From JBAXLO01 sp037134755 (GTDB lineage: Bacteria > Bacteroidota > Bacteroidia > Bacteroidales > JACABE01), in assembly GCA_037134755.1 (NCBI GenBank), contig JBAXLO010000027.1, positions 1 through 31,352 of the forward strand: DNA of 31,352 nucleotides. The letters are read 5' to 3'. The notes under the pieces are model-generated. The model was given only the letters and a program-made list of their open reading frames with translations, ran no database searches and had not been told where the DNA came from. The translations under genes and the position numbers were made by a program. How positions within the stretch are numbered: position 1 is the stretch's first letter; each line of letters opens with the position of its first letter. Shown here in pieces: positions 1-7,100 of this stretch.

Positions 1-1676
1 TACATCCAGGTTATAGCAAAGCTTATTATTTCAGGTCGTTACTTAAACTTGATTATAAAGATTTTTATAATGCTATGGCAGATATTAACAAAGCCTTGAA
101 TTATAATGTTACCAATTCTAATTATTATGTTGCCAGAGGTTATATATATAATGTATTAAATGACACCAGCAATGCTTTACACGATTTTAATACAGCTATT
201 TTTTTAGATGGTGAAAATGGAAATGCTTATCTTAATAAAAGTCTTTTAGAACTGGATCAGAAGCAGTACGACAAAGCTATGCAGAGTATTAACAAAAGTA
301 TTGCTATCTCTTCTTTCAATCCTAATCAGTTTATTATTCGTGCTTTTATCGAATTAAATAAAGCTGATTCAAATGCTGCTAAAAATGATTACGAATTTGT
401 GATTTCTAAAGATTCTACTTGTATACTTGCTTATTATAACCTTGGTTTATATTATTATAGTAAGAAGGATTATGAAAAGACATTGACATATTTCAACAAA
501 GTTTTAGAACTTAATCCTTATCATTCCGAATGTTATTATAACAGAGCTGCTTTGTATGCAGGCAAAAGCAATTATGTGGAAGCTATTAATGATTATAATC
601 ATGTTATTAAAATTAATCCTGTAAATATTAATGCTTACTTTAACAGGGCTTATGTTAAGCAATTTATCTCTGACTTTTCGAGTGCTTTAATTGATTTAAA
701 TAAAGTTATTGAATTGTATCCAAAGTTTCAGAAAGCTTATCTATTACGTTCAAATATATATACGCAACTCTATAATTTTAAAGCTGCCGAACAGGACAGA
801 AAGTTTGCTAACATTCTATTAAATGCTCGCGACGATTCTACGAGTTTTAATAAATCCGATTCTCTTTATCTGTTACCTTTAATTGATTTCCGTTCCGAAT
901 CTCAAGCAATGGATACTAGTCAGGGACATGTTCAATATAAATCTTTTAAGATAATGCAAAAGAATAATTATTCGTTGATACCTGATAATGATAATAATTT
1001 ATTCAAGAACTTTAATGAACATGTTGATGTTTTAAATCAAAATAAGTTTATAAATCTTAAATTAAGGATTGACAATATTGATAGCAAACTTACCTATGCA
1101 AATATTGCCGAAAGCAAAACTTTGCTCGATTCATTATCTACAGGCAACAATGTTTTAAAAGAGAATAATAACCTTTGGAAATGTGTGTTATCAGGTTTAT
1201 TAAAAAACTATTATGAAGCTTTGCAATCTGCATCTCAAGTCTCGGATACCTCTAAATATAATTATCTTTCTTCTTTCTTAAAAGGGAATATATACATAGA
1301 ATTGGGCGAACAAGAAGAAGAAAAATTTAATATGAACAATCTGATTGAGAGTGCAAAGATTACGAACGAAAATAACGATAATTATAATCATGCTATCGAA
1401 GAGTTTACCAATACGATAGTTAAGAATGGCAAGTTTAGCTTTGCCTATTATAACAGGGCTTATGCCAAATGCCAGATAAATGATATAAGTGGAGCAATAA
1501 ATGATTACAGTAGTTGCATATTTTTTGATAATACCAATGGAGATGCACATTACAATAGGGGCTTATTGTATATCCTTACCGGAGATATTGCAAATGCCTG
1601 TACAGATTTTAGTAAAGCCGGAGAGTTAGGTGTTTCCGAAGCTTACAGCCTTATGTATAAGTATTGTAAACAATAA
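1..1676 (+). CDS. Tetratricopeptide-repeat protein (5' end outside window)
   Basis: The reading frame is already open at base 3 and reads HPGYSKAYYFRSLL before the first in-window ATG at 75. That stretch is itself TPR-like, so the gene starts upstream and the ATG at 75 is internal. At least four consecutive 34-residue TPR units follow, with the A/C-Y-Y/F-N-R/L pattern and units ending in NP or YP (for example AYYNLGLYYY and CYYNRAALYA). After a linker without clear repeats, roughly the middle 130 residues, two more TPRs appear near the C-terminus (AYYNRAYAKC, AHYNRGLLYI). TPR arrays form superhelical scaffolds for protein-protein contacts. No catalytic domain is visible, so the partner and cell location are unknown. 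The TAA at 1674-1676 is followed by a 960-base gene-free region. The TPR assignment is firm; the function is not. Confidence 0.85.
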   Translation, partial: HPGYSKAYYFRSLLKLDYKDFYNAMADINKALNYNVTNSNYYVARGYIYNVLNDTSNALHDFNTAIFLDGENGNAYLNKSLLELDQKQYDKAMQSINKSIAISSFNPNQFIIRAFIELNKADSNAAKNDYEFVISKDSTCILAYYNLGLYYYSKKDYEKTLTYFNKVLELNPYHSECYYNRAALYAGKSNYVEAINDYNHVIKINPVNINAYFNRAYVKQFISDFSSALIDLNKVIELYPKFQKAYLLRSNIYTQLYNFKAAEQDRKFANILLNARDDSTSFNKSDSLYLLPLIDFRSESQAMDTSQGHVQYKSFKIMQKNNYSLIPDNDNNLFKNFNEHVDVLNQNKFINLKLRIDNIDSKLTYANIAESKTLLDSLSTGNNVLKENNNLWKCVLSGLLKNYYEALQSASQVSDTSKYNYLSSFLKGNIYIELGEQEEEKFNMNNLIESAKITNENNDNYNHAIEEFTNTIVKNGKFSFAYYNRAYAKCQINDISGAINDYSSCIFFDNTNGDAHYNRGLLYILTGDIANACTDFSKAGELGVSEAYSLMYKYCKQ

Positions 1677-1924
1677 ATATTTACTAACTTATTCCTTTTT
1701 ATCGTTATTCTCCAAAGAATATTAATTTAAAATGTAAACTTATGTTAATATTCCTTAATTTCTTTTCTTTAAGAATTTTATAAATGCATCTATTTGTTAA
1801 CAAATGTTAATATTTTTTCAACATAGATACATCTCTTATTATCTATACTATATAAAAAATAAAATTGATAAAAATGACAATATTATCTAAAATACTCGAT
1901 AATTATCACTAAATAAAATCTGTA

Positions 1925-2262
1925 CAATCCATTCCTTGTCATGTGGAATGAAATATACATTTGTATATTCCTTACTTTTTCTTGTGGAATGGCAAATATA
2001 TTTGTATTTTCCAATATTTTTAGCAATTAATTGAAAAAACACAAATATCAGTCCATTTCATGAAAAAATTAATGACAAATACATTTGTACATTTCATTCC
2101 GCGTAACAAGGAATGACAAATACACCGATTTTTAGCACTTTTTGTTACGAATATTGGAAAATACAAATATATTTGCCATTCCTTTTTATAAACATTGACA
2201 AATACAAACGTATTATCCATTCCTAGTCATGGGGAATGACATATACAAATATATATGTCATT
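1925..2262. repeat. Palindromic tandem array, about 41 bp period
   Basis: GGAATG occurs at 1945, 1986, 2110 and 2233, and CATTCC at 1930, 2095, 2177 and 2218. Nearly all spacings are multiples of 41 (41, 124, 123; 165, 82, 41). The region can be laid out as alternating half-units of about 21 and 20 bp: GGAATGACAAATAC then TTTGTA, followed by a more variable half. Neighbouring units form dyads such as CATTCC-9-GGAATG. Several units have decayed (for example 2027-2068). No convincing gene lies in it. The rest of 1677-2636 is AT-rich, with nothing recognisable at 1677-1924. Confidence 0.8.
1986..2182. repeat. Perfect 33-bp inverted repeat inside the array
   Basis: Bases 1986-2018 (GGAATGGCAAATATATTTG and on to CAATATT) are the exact reverse complement of 2150-2182, with 131 bases between the arms. 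Both ends of the match stop at mismatches (1985/2183 and 2019/2149). The arms are far more alike than other units of the array, which suggests recent copying or inversion, or selection for a long stem. Confidence 0.9.
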
Positions 2263-2342
2263 AATATTTAAGCATATATTAAAACTCGCATTTATTTATC
2301 CTTCAAAAAACATAATATCATTAAAACAAAATTTAAGAATCT

Positions 2343-2478
2343 AGTAAGCCTTGCATTCATGCCGGGGATTAATAACAAGCACTAAATTCACGGGCTTTAT
2401 TACTGATTATACTCGTAAAATATCAGGGATAACCCCCCAAGACCTATTCATTATTTACCCCCAAGCATAAATGCTTGG
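2343..2478. other. Cluster of small GC-richer dyads
   Basis: After the array the sequence carries short dyads in a more GC-rich patch: GCATTCATGC at about 2352, a weaker AAGCAC/GGGCTT dyad near 2379-2399, and CCAAGCATAAATGCTTGG at 2461-2478 (8-base arms around AA). The last is too tightly looped for an ordinary RNA hairpin but is a clean DNA dyad. They may be remnants of a dispersed intergenic repeat. No gene is seen here. Confidence 0.35.
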
Positions 2479-2591
2479 TTTAACACATATTTAAATTATA
2501 ACTCTTATCGCCAAATACAGCCAATATTCCTATGCCAATTATAAAAAACACCCTTCTTTTATTATTATTACTCATTATTTAAAAAATTAAG

Positions 2592-2599
2592 TAATTTTG
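2592..2599 (+). promoter_or_regulatory. Putative -7 box (TAATTTTG) for the thioredoxin gene
   Basis: TAATTTTG matches the Bacteroidota TAnnTTTG -7 element. It lies 37 bases before the ATG at 2637, which would give a leader of about 30 bases. No clear -33 TTTG is visible. Confidence 0.45.
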
Positions 2600-2636
2600 A
2601 CAACAATTTCTACAACAAATAGTCGTTTAATATATA

Positions 2637-4052
2637 ATGCGGAAAATAACCATAATAATAGGTCTTTTATGTCTGACAGTAAGTATTCTTACAGCTCAGA
2701 ATGTCCGCATTAATGGAAGTACAACTAATGCCGTAGGAAAGAAGATACGCTTGTTTACTTACACTGATTATATATCGGAACTACCAAAGAAATTAGACGA
2801 AACAATTATAGATGCTTCCGGTAAGTTTACTTTAAAAACAAGTATAGGCGATACCTATTATGCATGGTTGCAAATAGATCAATACAAAGCTGAACTATAT
2901 TTGGAACCTAATAATGAGTATTCAATCACTATTCTTCCTTTCGATTTTGCTTCTGATGAAAAGATAGCCCCATTTATGGATAAAAGAAAGTTACAAATTG
3001 AATTCAACAACCCCTCTCTTACTGATTTAAATCAATTAACAGCCAGATTTAATGTTATCTATAATGATTTTATTTTAACTTATTTCAATGATCTTTATAA
3101 GCGACGTGATAAAAGTAAACTTGATACTTTAAATAATAAAATAACTAAAGAATTTCAGGAAGTTAATAATGCTTATTTCAACAACTATATTAAATATCGA
3201 ATTGCAGGAATAGAGCAAATGGGAAGCCTTACAAGCCAAAAGAAATTGTATCAAAAGTATATTGAAAACAAACCTATACTATATAATAATATAGAGTACA
3301 TGATTTTCTTCTTACAGTTTTACGAGAAGTTTATTTTTAATGGTAATCATAATGTTAACGATACAGAACTTAAACATTATATTAACGAAACTAAAGATTA
3401 TACTAAATTATTGGATTCATTAGGTGTTGATAATTATGTTCGTAATGAGGTTGTAAGAGAAATTGTTTTTTTGCAGGGTATGAAAGATATTTATTATTCA
3501 AAGAAATATGATGAATCAGGTATTATTGAAATACTTCGTAAGTTTTCGGTAAAATCTAAGTTTAAAGAACATAAACAAATTGCACAAAATCTAATAGCAT
3601 CTTTTAATTCATTAAATATAGGAAGTCGTGCCCCTGATTTTAAATTACAAGACATTAAAGGAAAAGTTTATACTCTCAATTCTTTTAAAGGTAAATATAC
3701 CTATCTATGCTTTTTTACAACTTGGTGTGGAGGTTGTATGCCCGAAGTTGAAGCAATAAGAGCCCTTAAAGCTAAATACAATAAAGACTTTAATTTTGTT
3801 TGCATCTCTATTGATAAAGAGATAATGACTTTAGATTTCTATCTGCAAAAAAAGAAATATGATTGGTATTTCCTTCATTACGGAGGAAATATAGAACTAT
3901 TAGAAAACTATTCAGTGTCTACTTTTCCCATTTTCTTATTATTAGATCAGGAAGGAAACATACTGAAATATCCTGAACTTAAACCAAGTGAGGATATTGA
4001 AAAAACATTTAAAGAGTTAATAACACCCGAAACTTCTGAAAAGAAAGAATAA
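2637..4052 (+). CDS. Exported TlpA/thioredoxin-fold disulfide oxidoreductase, DUF4369-type
   Basis: The protein has 471 residues and an N-terminal hydrophobic signal sequence (MRKITIIIGLLCLTVSILTA), so it should act outside the cytoplasm. Residues of about 20-110 look like the DUF4369 beta domain common before TlpA domains in Bacteroidota (INGSTTNAVGKKIRLF). A long helical, poorly conserved middle follows. The C-terminal 130 residues are a TlpA/AhpC-type thioredoxin fold: GSRAPDFKLQD, the redox motif W363-CGGC-367, and a cis-proline segment STFPIFLLLD. Such proteins reduce or exchange disulfides in periplasmic or lipid-anchored partners; the substrate cannot be told from sequence. It converges on the Nudix gene with three bases between the stop codons. 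Family is confident, role general. Confidence 0.88.
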   Translation: MRKITIIIGLLCLTVSILTAQNVRINGSTTNAVGKKIRLFTYTDYISELPKKLDETIIDASGKFTLKTSIGDTYYAWLQIDQYKAELYLEPNNEYSITILPFDFASDEKIAPFMDKRKLQIEFNNPSLTDLNQLTARFNVIYNDFILTYFNDLYKRRDKSKLDTLNNKITKEFQEVNNAYFNNYIKYRIAGIEQMGSLTSQKKLYQKYIENKPILYNNIEYMIFFLQFYEKFIFNGNHNVNDTELKHYINETKDYTKLLDSLGVDNYVRNEVVREIVFLQGMKDIYYSKKYDESGIIEILRKFSVKSKFKEHKQIAQNLIASFNSLNIGSRAPDFKLQDIKGKVYTLNSFKGKYTYLCFFTTWCGGCMPEVEAIRALKAKYNKDFNFVCISIDKEIMTLDFYLQKKKYDWYFLHYGGNIELLENYSVSTFPIFLLLDQEGNILKYPELKPSEDIEKTFKELITPETSEKKE

Positions 4053-4068
4053 TTTTTACTTTCTTTTC
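4038..4068. terminator. Possible bidirectional terminator between convergent genes
   Basis: GAAAAGAAAG at 4038-4047 pairs with CTTTCTTTTC at 4059-4068 around an 11-base AT loop. The stem overlaps the last codons of both the thioredoxin and the Nudix gene, and flanking A and T tracts suit termination either way. The stem is GC-poor, so this is a moderate call. Confidence 0.4.
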
Positions 4069-4685
4069 TTTTTAAAATAAGAATCAACCAAAAGTTTAAT
4101 CGAAGGATAAGTATCACCCATCACTTCATTAATTTCGGTTTCATCGATCCACTTAACCTCTGTAATATCTTCTGCAATTTGAGGAACAGGCATAATATCA
4201 GTATTAGTTTGCATCAAATACCAAGATGTTTTCTTTAGGATTGTTTTTTTCTCAATATATATATGATAGGTATTTAAAAGTTTTTCAATAATCTCTAACT
4301 TATCAATACCTGTCTCCTCTTCCACCTCTCTCACAGAAGTTTTACGTATTTCTTCACCTTTATCTTGTTTGCCTTTTGGCAAATCCCATTTTCCTCTTCT
4401 AAAGATAAAAAGATACTTTTGAGTTTTACTATCTTTTACAAGTCCTCCTCCTGCTGTAATAACCTTAAATTCATCACAAAACTTATTAAAAGCTTTGGTT
4501 ACACCATTTGGATTATAAATATAAAGATGCATAAGAGATTCATTATTGATAAATTCATAATAAGAATCCATCATTAATTTTTTAGAGTAAAACCTAAGTA
4601 TTACAGCATCTTCTGCGTTAAAAATTCTTTCGTTTATATTTTTTACGAAATGAATTGTCTGATTATTCACAAAAACTTTATACAT
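4056..4685 (-). CDS. Nudix hydrolase
   Basis: A complete Nudix box G-x5-E-x7-REVEEETGI is present (residues about 105-127 of a 209-residue product), preceded by GGGLV and RRGKWDLPKGK, which are typical of the fold. Nudix enzymes cleave nucleoside diphosphates linked to another group using Mg2+ held by the box glutamates; the substrate here is unknown. The frame stays open upstream to 4859, but that extension lies antisense to pyrE. The start MYKVFVNN at 4685 resembles the usual N-terminus of this Bacteroidota group, and MVQMYKV at 4694 is the alternative. The gene is divergent from pyrE with only seven bases between starts, a frequent pairing in the phylum. The N-terminal 75 residues are not part of the Nudix fold. 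Confidence 0.87.
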   Translation of the reverse strand: MYKVFVNNQTIHFVKNINERIFNAEDAVILRFYSKKLMMDSYYEFINNESLMHLYIYNPNGVTKAFNKFCDEFKVITAGGGLVKDSKTQKYLFIFRRGKWDLPKGKQDKGEEIRKTSVREVEEETGIDKLEIIEKLLNTYHIYIEKKTILKKTSWYLMQTNTDIMPVPQIAEDITEVKWIDETEINEVMGDTYPSIKLLVDSYFKKKRK

Positions 4686-4688
4686 TTG
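4681..4688 (+). promoter_or_regulatory. Putative -7 box (TACATTTG) for pyrE, near-leaderless
   Basis: TACATTTG fits TAnnTTTG and ends four bases before the pyrE ATG at 4693. With a usual discriminator the transcript would begin at or beside the AUG. A weak TTG lies near 4655-4657. The box overlaps the start of the divergent Nudix gene. Confidence 0.5.
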
Positions 4689-4692
4689 CACC

Positions 4693-5355
4693 ATGAAATT
4701 TAATGAAGAAATAGCTTTAAAAACATCTGAATTTTTATTGCAAATTAAAGCAATAAAATTGAATAATACACTACCTTTTACATGGGCAAGTGGAAGAAAA
4801 TCTCCAATATATTGCGATAACCGTGTTACTCTGTCATTTCCGAAGATAAGAACTTTCATGAGACAGCAATTTGTTGAAATGATTTCTGAAGAATTCGGAG
4901 AAGTAGAATTAATAGCAGGTGTTGCAACCGGAGGAATAGCTCAAGGAGCTTTAGTAGCTCAGGAACTGGGATTACCGTTTGCTTATGTAAGATCCGAAGA
5001 GAAAAAACATGGCATGACTAACATGATAGAAGGCGTTGTATCTAACGGACAATCTGTAGTTATTGTCGAAGATCTTGTATCAACCGGAAAAAGCAGTTTA
5101 AATGCTGTAAAGGCACTTCAAGATGCAGGTTGTAATGTTAAAGGTATGGTTGCAATATTTAGTTATGGCTTAAAAGTAGCTGAAGATGCGTTTAAAACTG
5201 CTCAAATACCATTAGTAACACTTACAGATTATAACACACTTATTAAAGTTGCTGTTGATAAAGAATATATCAAATCAGATGATTTAATGTCATTAAATGA
5301 ATGGCGTGAGAATCCTGAATTATGGTCTGAAAATAAAATAAAAGCAGGATTTTAA
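4693..5355 (+). CDS. pyrE: Orotate phosphoribosyltransferase
   Basis: A 220-residue product that converts orotate and PRPP to orotidine 5'-phosphate in de novo pyrimidine synthesis. The PRPP-binding motif VVIVEDLVSTGKSS is at 122-135. Other family signatures are the N-terminal FTWASGRKSPIYCDNR, the AGVATGGIAQG loop at 75-85, and the flexible-loop lysines RSEEKKHG at 100-107. Length is normal for bacterial OPRTases. The ATG at 4693 follows a TACATTTG box directly and leaves almost no leader. It is followed after 30 bases by an SRPBCC-fold gene, with which it is probably co-transcribed. No other pyr gene is in the window. Confidence 0.96.
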   Translation: MKFNEEIALKTSEFLLQIKAIKLNNTLPFTWASGRKSPIYCDNRVTLSFPKIRTFMRQQFVEMISEEFGEVELIAGVATGGIAQGALVAQELGLPFAYVRSEEKKHGMTNMIEGVVSNGQSVVIVEDLVSTGKSSLNAVKALQDAGCNVKGMVAIFSYGLKVAEDAFKTAQIPLVTLTDYNTLIKVAVDKEYIKSDDLMSLNEWRENPELWSENKIKAGF

Positions 5356-5385
5356 TAAATTTTCCATCCTTTTTAATTCATTAAT

Positions 5386-5808
5386 ATGAAACAAATAGAA
5401 AGTGACAGAGTTGTTATAAACAACTCAAAAGAATTAATATACAATTTTTTGAGTAACTTTAACAACTTTGGTAAACTAATGCCGGAACAAATCATCAATT
5501 GGAATTCAACTGATGATTCATGTTCTTTTACTATAAAAGGACTTACAGAATTAAGTATGAAAATAAAAGAGAAAACACCTTTTGATCAAATAATAATTGA
5601 ATCTGATGGTAAAGTTTCTTTTACATTTGAATTAAAATGGTTCTTTAAAGTTGTTGAAATTAATAAAACGGAAGCTCAACTTATATTCATTGCTGATTTA
5701 AATCCTATGTTAAATATGATGGTAAGCAAGCCTCTTCAGAATTTTGTAAACATATTAGTTGTAAAATTGAAAGAACTATTAGAAACTCCTGGATTCTCTT
5801 TTAATTAA
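5386..5808 (+). CDS. SRPBCC/START-like domain protein
   Basis: A 140-residue cytoplasmic protein with no signal peptide. It begins with the strand-helix pattern typical of the SRPBCC (Bet v1-like) fold (ESDRVVINNSKELIYNFLSNFNNF), continues with a run of beta strands, and ends in a long helix (KPLQNFVNILVVKLKELLE). These folds bind hydrophobic ligands. Members beside pyrE and birA recur in Bacteroidota but have no assigned role. Its 3' end overlaps the 3' end of convergent birA by eight bases. Fold assignment is by pattern; the ligand is unknown. Confidence 0.7.
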   Translation: MKQIESDRVVINNSKELIYNFLSNFNNFGKLMPEQIINWNSTDDSCSFTIKGLTELSMKIKEKTPFDQIIIESDGKVSFTFELKWFFKVVEINKTEAQLIFIADLNPMLNMMVSKPLQNFVNILVVKLKELLETPGFSFN

Positions 5809-6556
5809 AAAGAAATGTTATTTCTTTAAGATCACATTCAATAATTAAACGCTCTTGAGTTTCTATAATTAGTTTCCCATATTCTGTCACACCTTTTATT
5901 TGGGCTTCTATTTCAATACCTTTATAAAGGTATTTACTAAAAATATTGTAGTTCTTAAGTAAATTTAAATAAGAACTATCAATAAGTTCAAATTCATTTC
6001 TCAACAAACTACCATACCATTTATTTAAATAGTTACATAATGATTGTAAACACTCCTTTAATTCATATTCTTTATTAGTTATATTAAATAAAGAAATTGG
6101 ATTAGGAGCATCACTAATAAATTTTATTTGATTAATATTTATACCAATACCTATAATTGAAGACTGAATAGAGTCACCCATTATTCTATTTTCGATTAAT
6201 ATTCCAGCAATCTTTTTATTATCAACATAAATATCATTAGGCCATTTTATACTAACTCCCTTAGTTAATGATTGAATAAACTCAGCAACACCTAATGAAA
6301 TAATTTTATTTAATACAAATTGTGAAGACGCTTTTATATAATCAGGATACAATATTATACTTAATAATAGATTTTTCCCTTTCTCACTTTCCCAATAGTT
6401 TCCTTTTTGTCCTTTTCCCTGTGTCTGATTTAATGCCCAAATAACAGTTCCTTCAGGAAATAATTCATTTTTCATCGTTTCTGATGCATATTGATTTGTT
6501 GAGCTTACAGTCTCCATTCGAATAATATACGCACCTATTAATTGTTGTTTTTTCAT
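5801..6556 (-). CDS. birA: Biotin--[acetyl-CoA-carboxylase] ligase
   Basis: This 251-residue protein has the BirA/LplA-type catalytic core. It shows VSSTNQYA near the N-terminus, the biotinyl-5'-AMP loop GKGQKGNYW at 47-55 (a variant of GRGRRGR), KWPNDIYV at 104-111, and the catalytic lysine in NKKIAGILIEN at about 115. GIGININQ follows at 136-143. A short C-terminal SH3-like domain (LYKGIEIEAQIKGVTEYGKL) completes it. There is no N-terminal helix-turn-helix, so it is a monofunctional ligase that attaches biotin to carboxyl-carrier proteins and not a repressor. It is divergent from rsfS and overlaps the convergent SRPBCC gene by eight bases. Confidence 0.93.
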   Translation of the reverse strand: MKKQQLIGAYIIRMETVSSTNQYASETMKNELFPEGTVIWALNQTQGKGQKGNYWESEKGKNLLLSIILYPDYIKASSQFVLNKIISLGVAEFIQSLTKGVSIKWPNDIYVDNKKIAGILIENRIMGDSIQSSIIGIGININQIKFISDAPNPISLFNITNKEYELKECLQSLCNYLNKWYGSLLRNEFELIDSSYLNLLKNYNIFSKYLYKGIEIEAQIKGVTEYGKLIIETQERLIIECDLKEITFLFN

Positions 6557-6628
6557 GTATTATAAATTTGTTGTAAAAATAATAAAAAAATAGTAATAAA
6601 AGTATGCTATAAAACCATAAAAAATGCT

Positions 6629-6636
6629 TAATTTTG
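6629..6636 (+). promoter_or_regulatory. Putative -7 box (TAATTTTG) for rsfS
   Basis: TAATTTTG lies 20 bases before the rsfS ATG, inside the 100-base divergent spacer with birA. This would give a leader of about 14 bases. A second box-like TAAATTTG at about 6565 is farther away and less likely. Confidence 0.45.
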
Positions 6637-6656
6637 CAGGTTAAAGTAATAATTTA

Positions 6657-7034
6657 ATGGTAAAAAAGACGGTAAAGAAATCTTCGGAAATGTTTAAAGA
6701 CATTATTGTTAACGGCATTTTAGAGAAAAAAGGTAAAGACATAACTATATTAAACTTAACAGGTTTACATAATTCAATGTTTGACTATTTTATAATATGT
6801 AATGGGACTTCAAAACCTCAAACAGAAGCAATTGCTGAATCAATTCAATATGAAGTTAAGAAAGTAATAGGTGAAAATCCTCGACAAGTCGAAGGTTTAA
6901 TGAATGCAGAATGGATACTTATTGATTATTTTGATGTAATTGTACATGTATTTCAAAAAGAAGCTAGAGAGTTTTATAATCTTGAAAGACTTTGGGCTGA
7001 TGCAGAAGTAACTATTTTAGAGAATAAAGAATAA
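6657..7034 (+). CDS. rsfS: Ribosomal silencing factor RsfS
   Basis: A 125-residue member of the RsfS/Iojap family, which binds ribosomal protein uL14 and blocks subunit joining when nutrients are short. Visible family features are the ILNLTGLHNSMFDYFIICNG strand-loop (usual D of D-L replaced by N-L), the SIQYEVKK helix, RQVEGLMNAEWILIDYFDVIVHVF (cf. EG....WvLlD.gdvvvHif), and the C-terminal REFYNLERLWADA. The length is normal. It is the first gene of a + strand run leading to ftsH, 66 bases upstream of that ATG, an arrangement common in Bacteroidota. Confidence 0.94.
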   Translation: MVKKTVKKSSEMFKDIIVNGILEKKGKDITILNLTGLHNSMFDYFIICNGTSKPQTEAIAESIQYEVKKVIGENPRQVEGLMNAEWILIDYFDVIVHVFQKEAREFYNLERLWADAEVTILENKE

Positions 7035-7100
7035 TTTTTTCATTTTATAACTATTACTACTATAAGTTGTTTATAAATAAACTTTCTTAATTAAAATATA

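Noticed and set aside
2020..2220. 66-codon minus-strand frame in the palindromic array
   Set aside because: It follows the repeat sequence, has no recognisable motif, and its composition is explained by the array.
4686..4859. N-terminal extension of the Nudix protein to 4859
   Set aside because: It lies antisense to pyrE and does not look like Nudix family sequence; MYKVFVNN at 4685 is the natural start.
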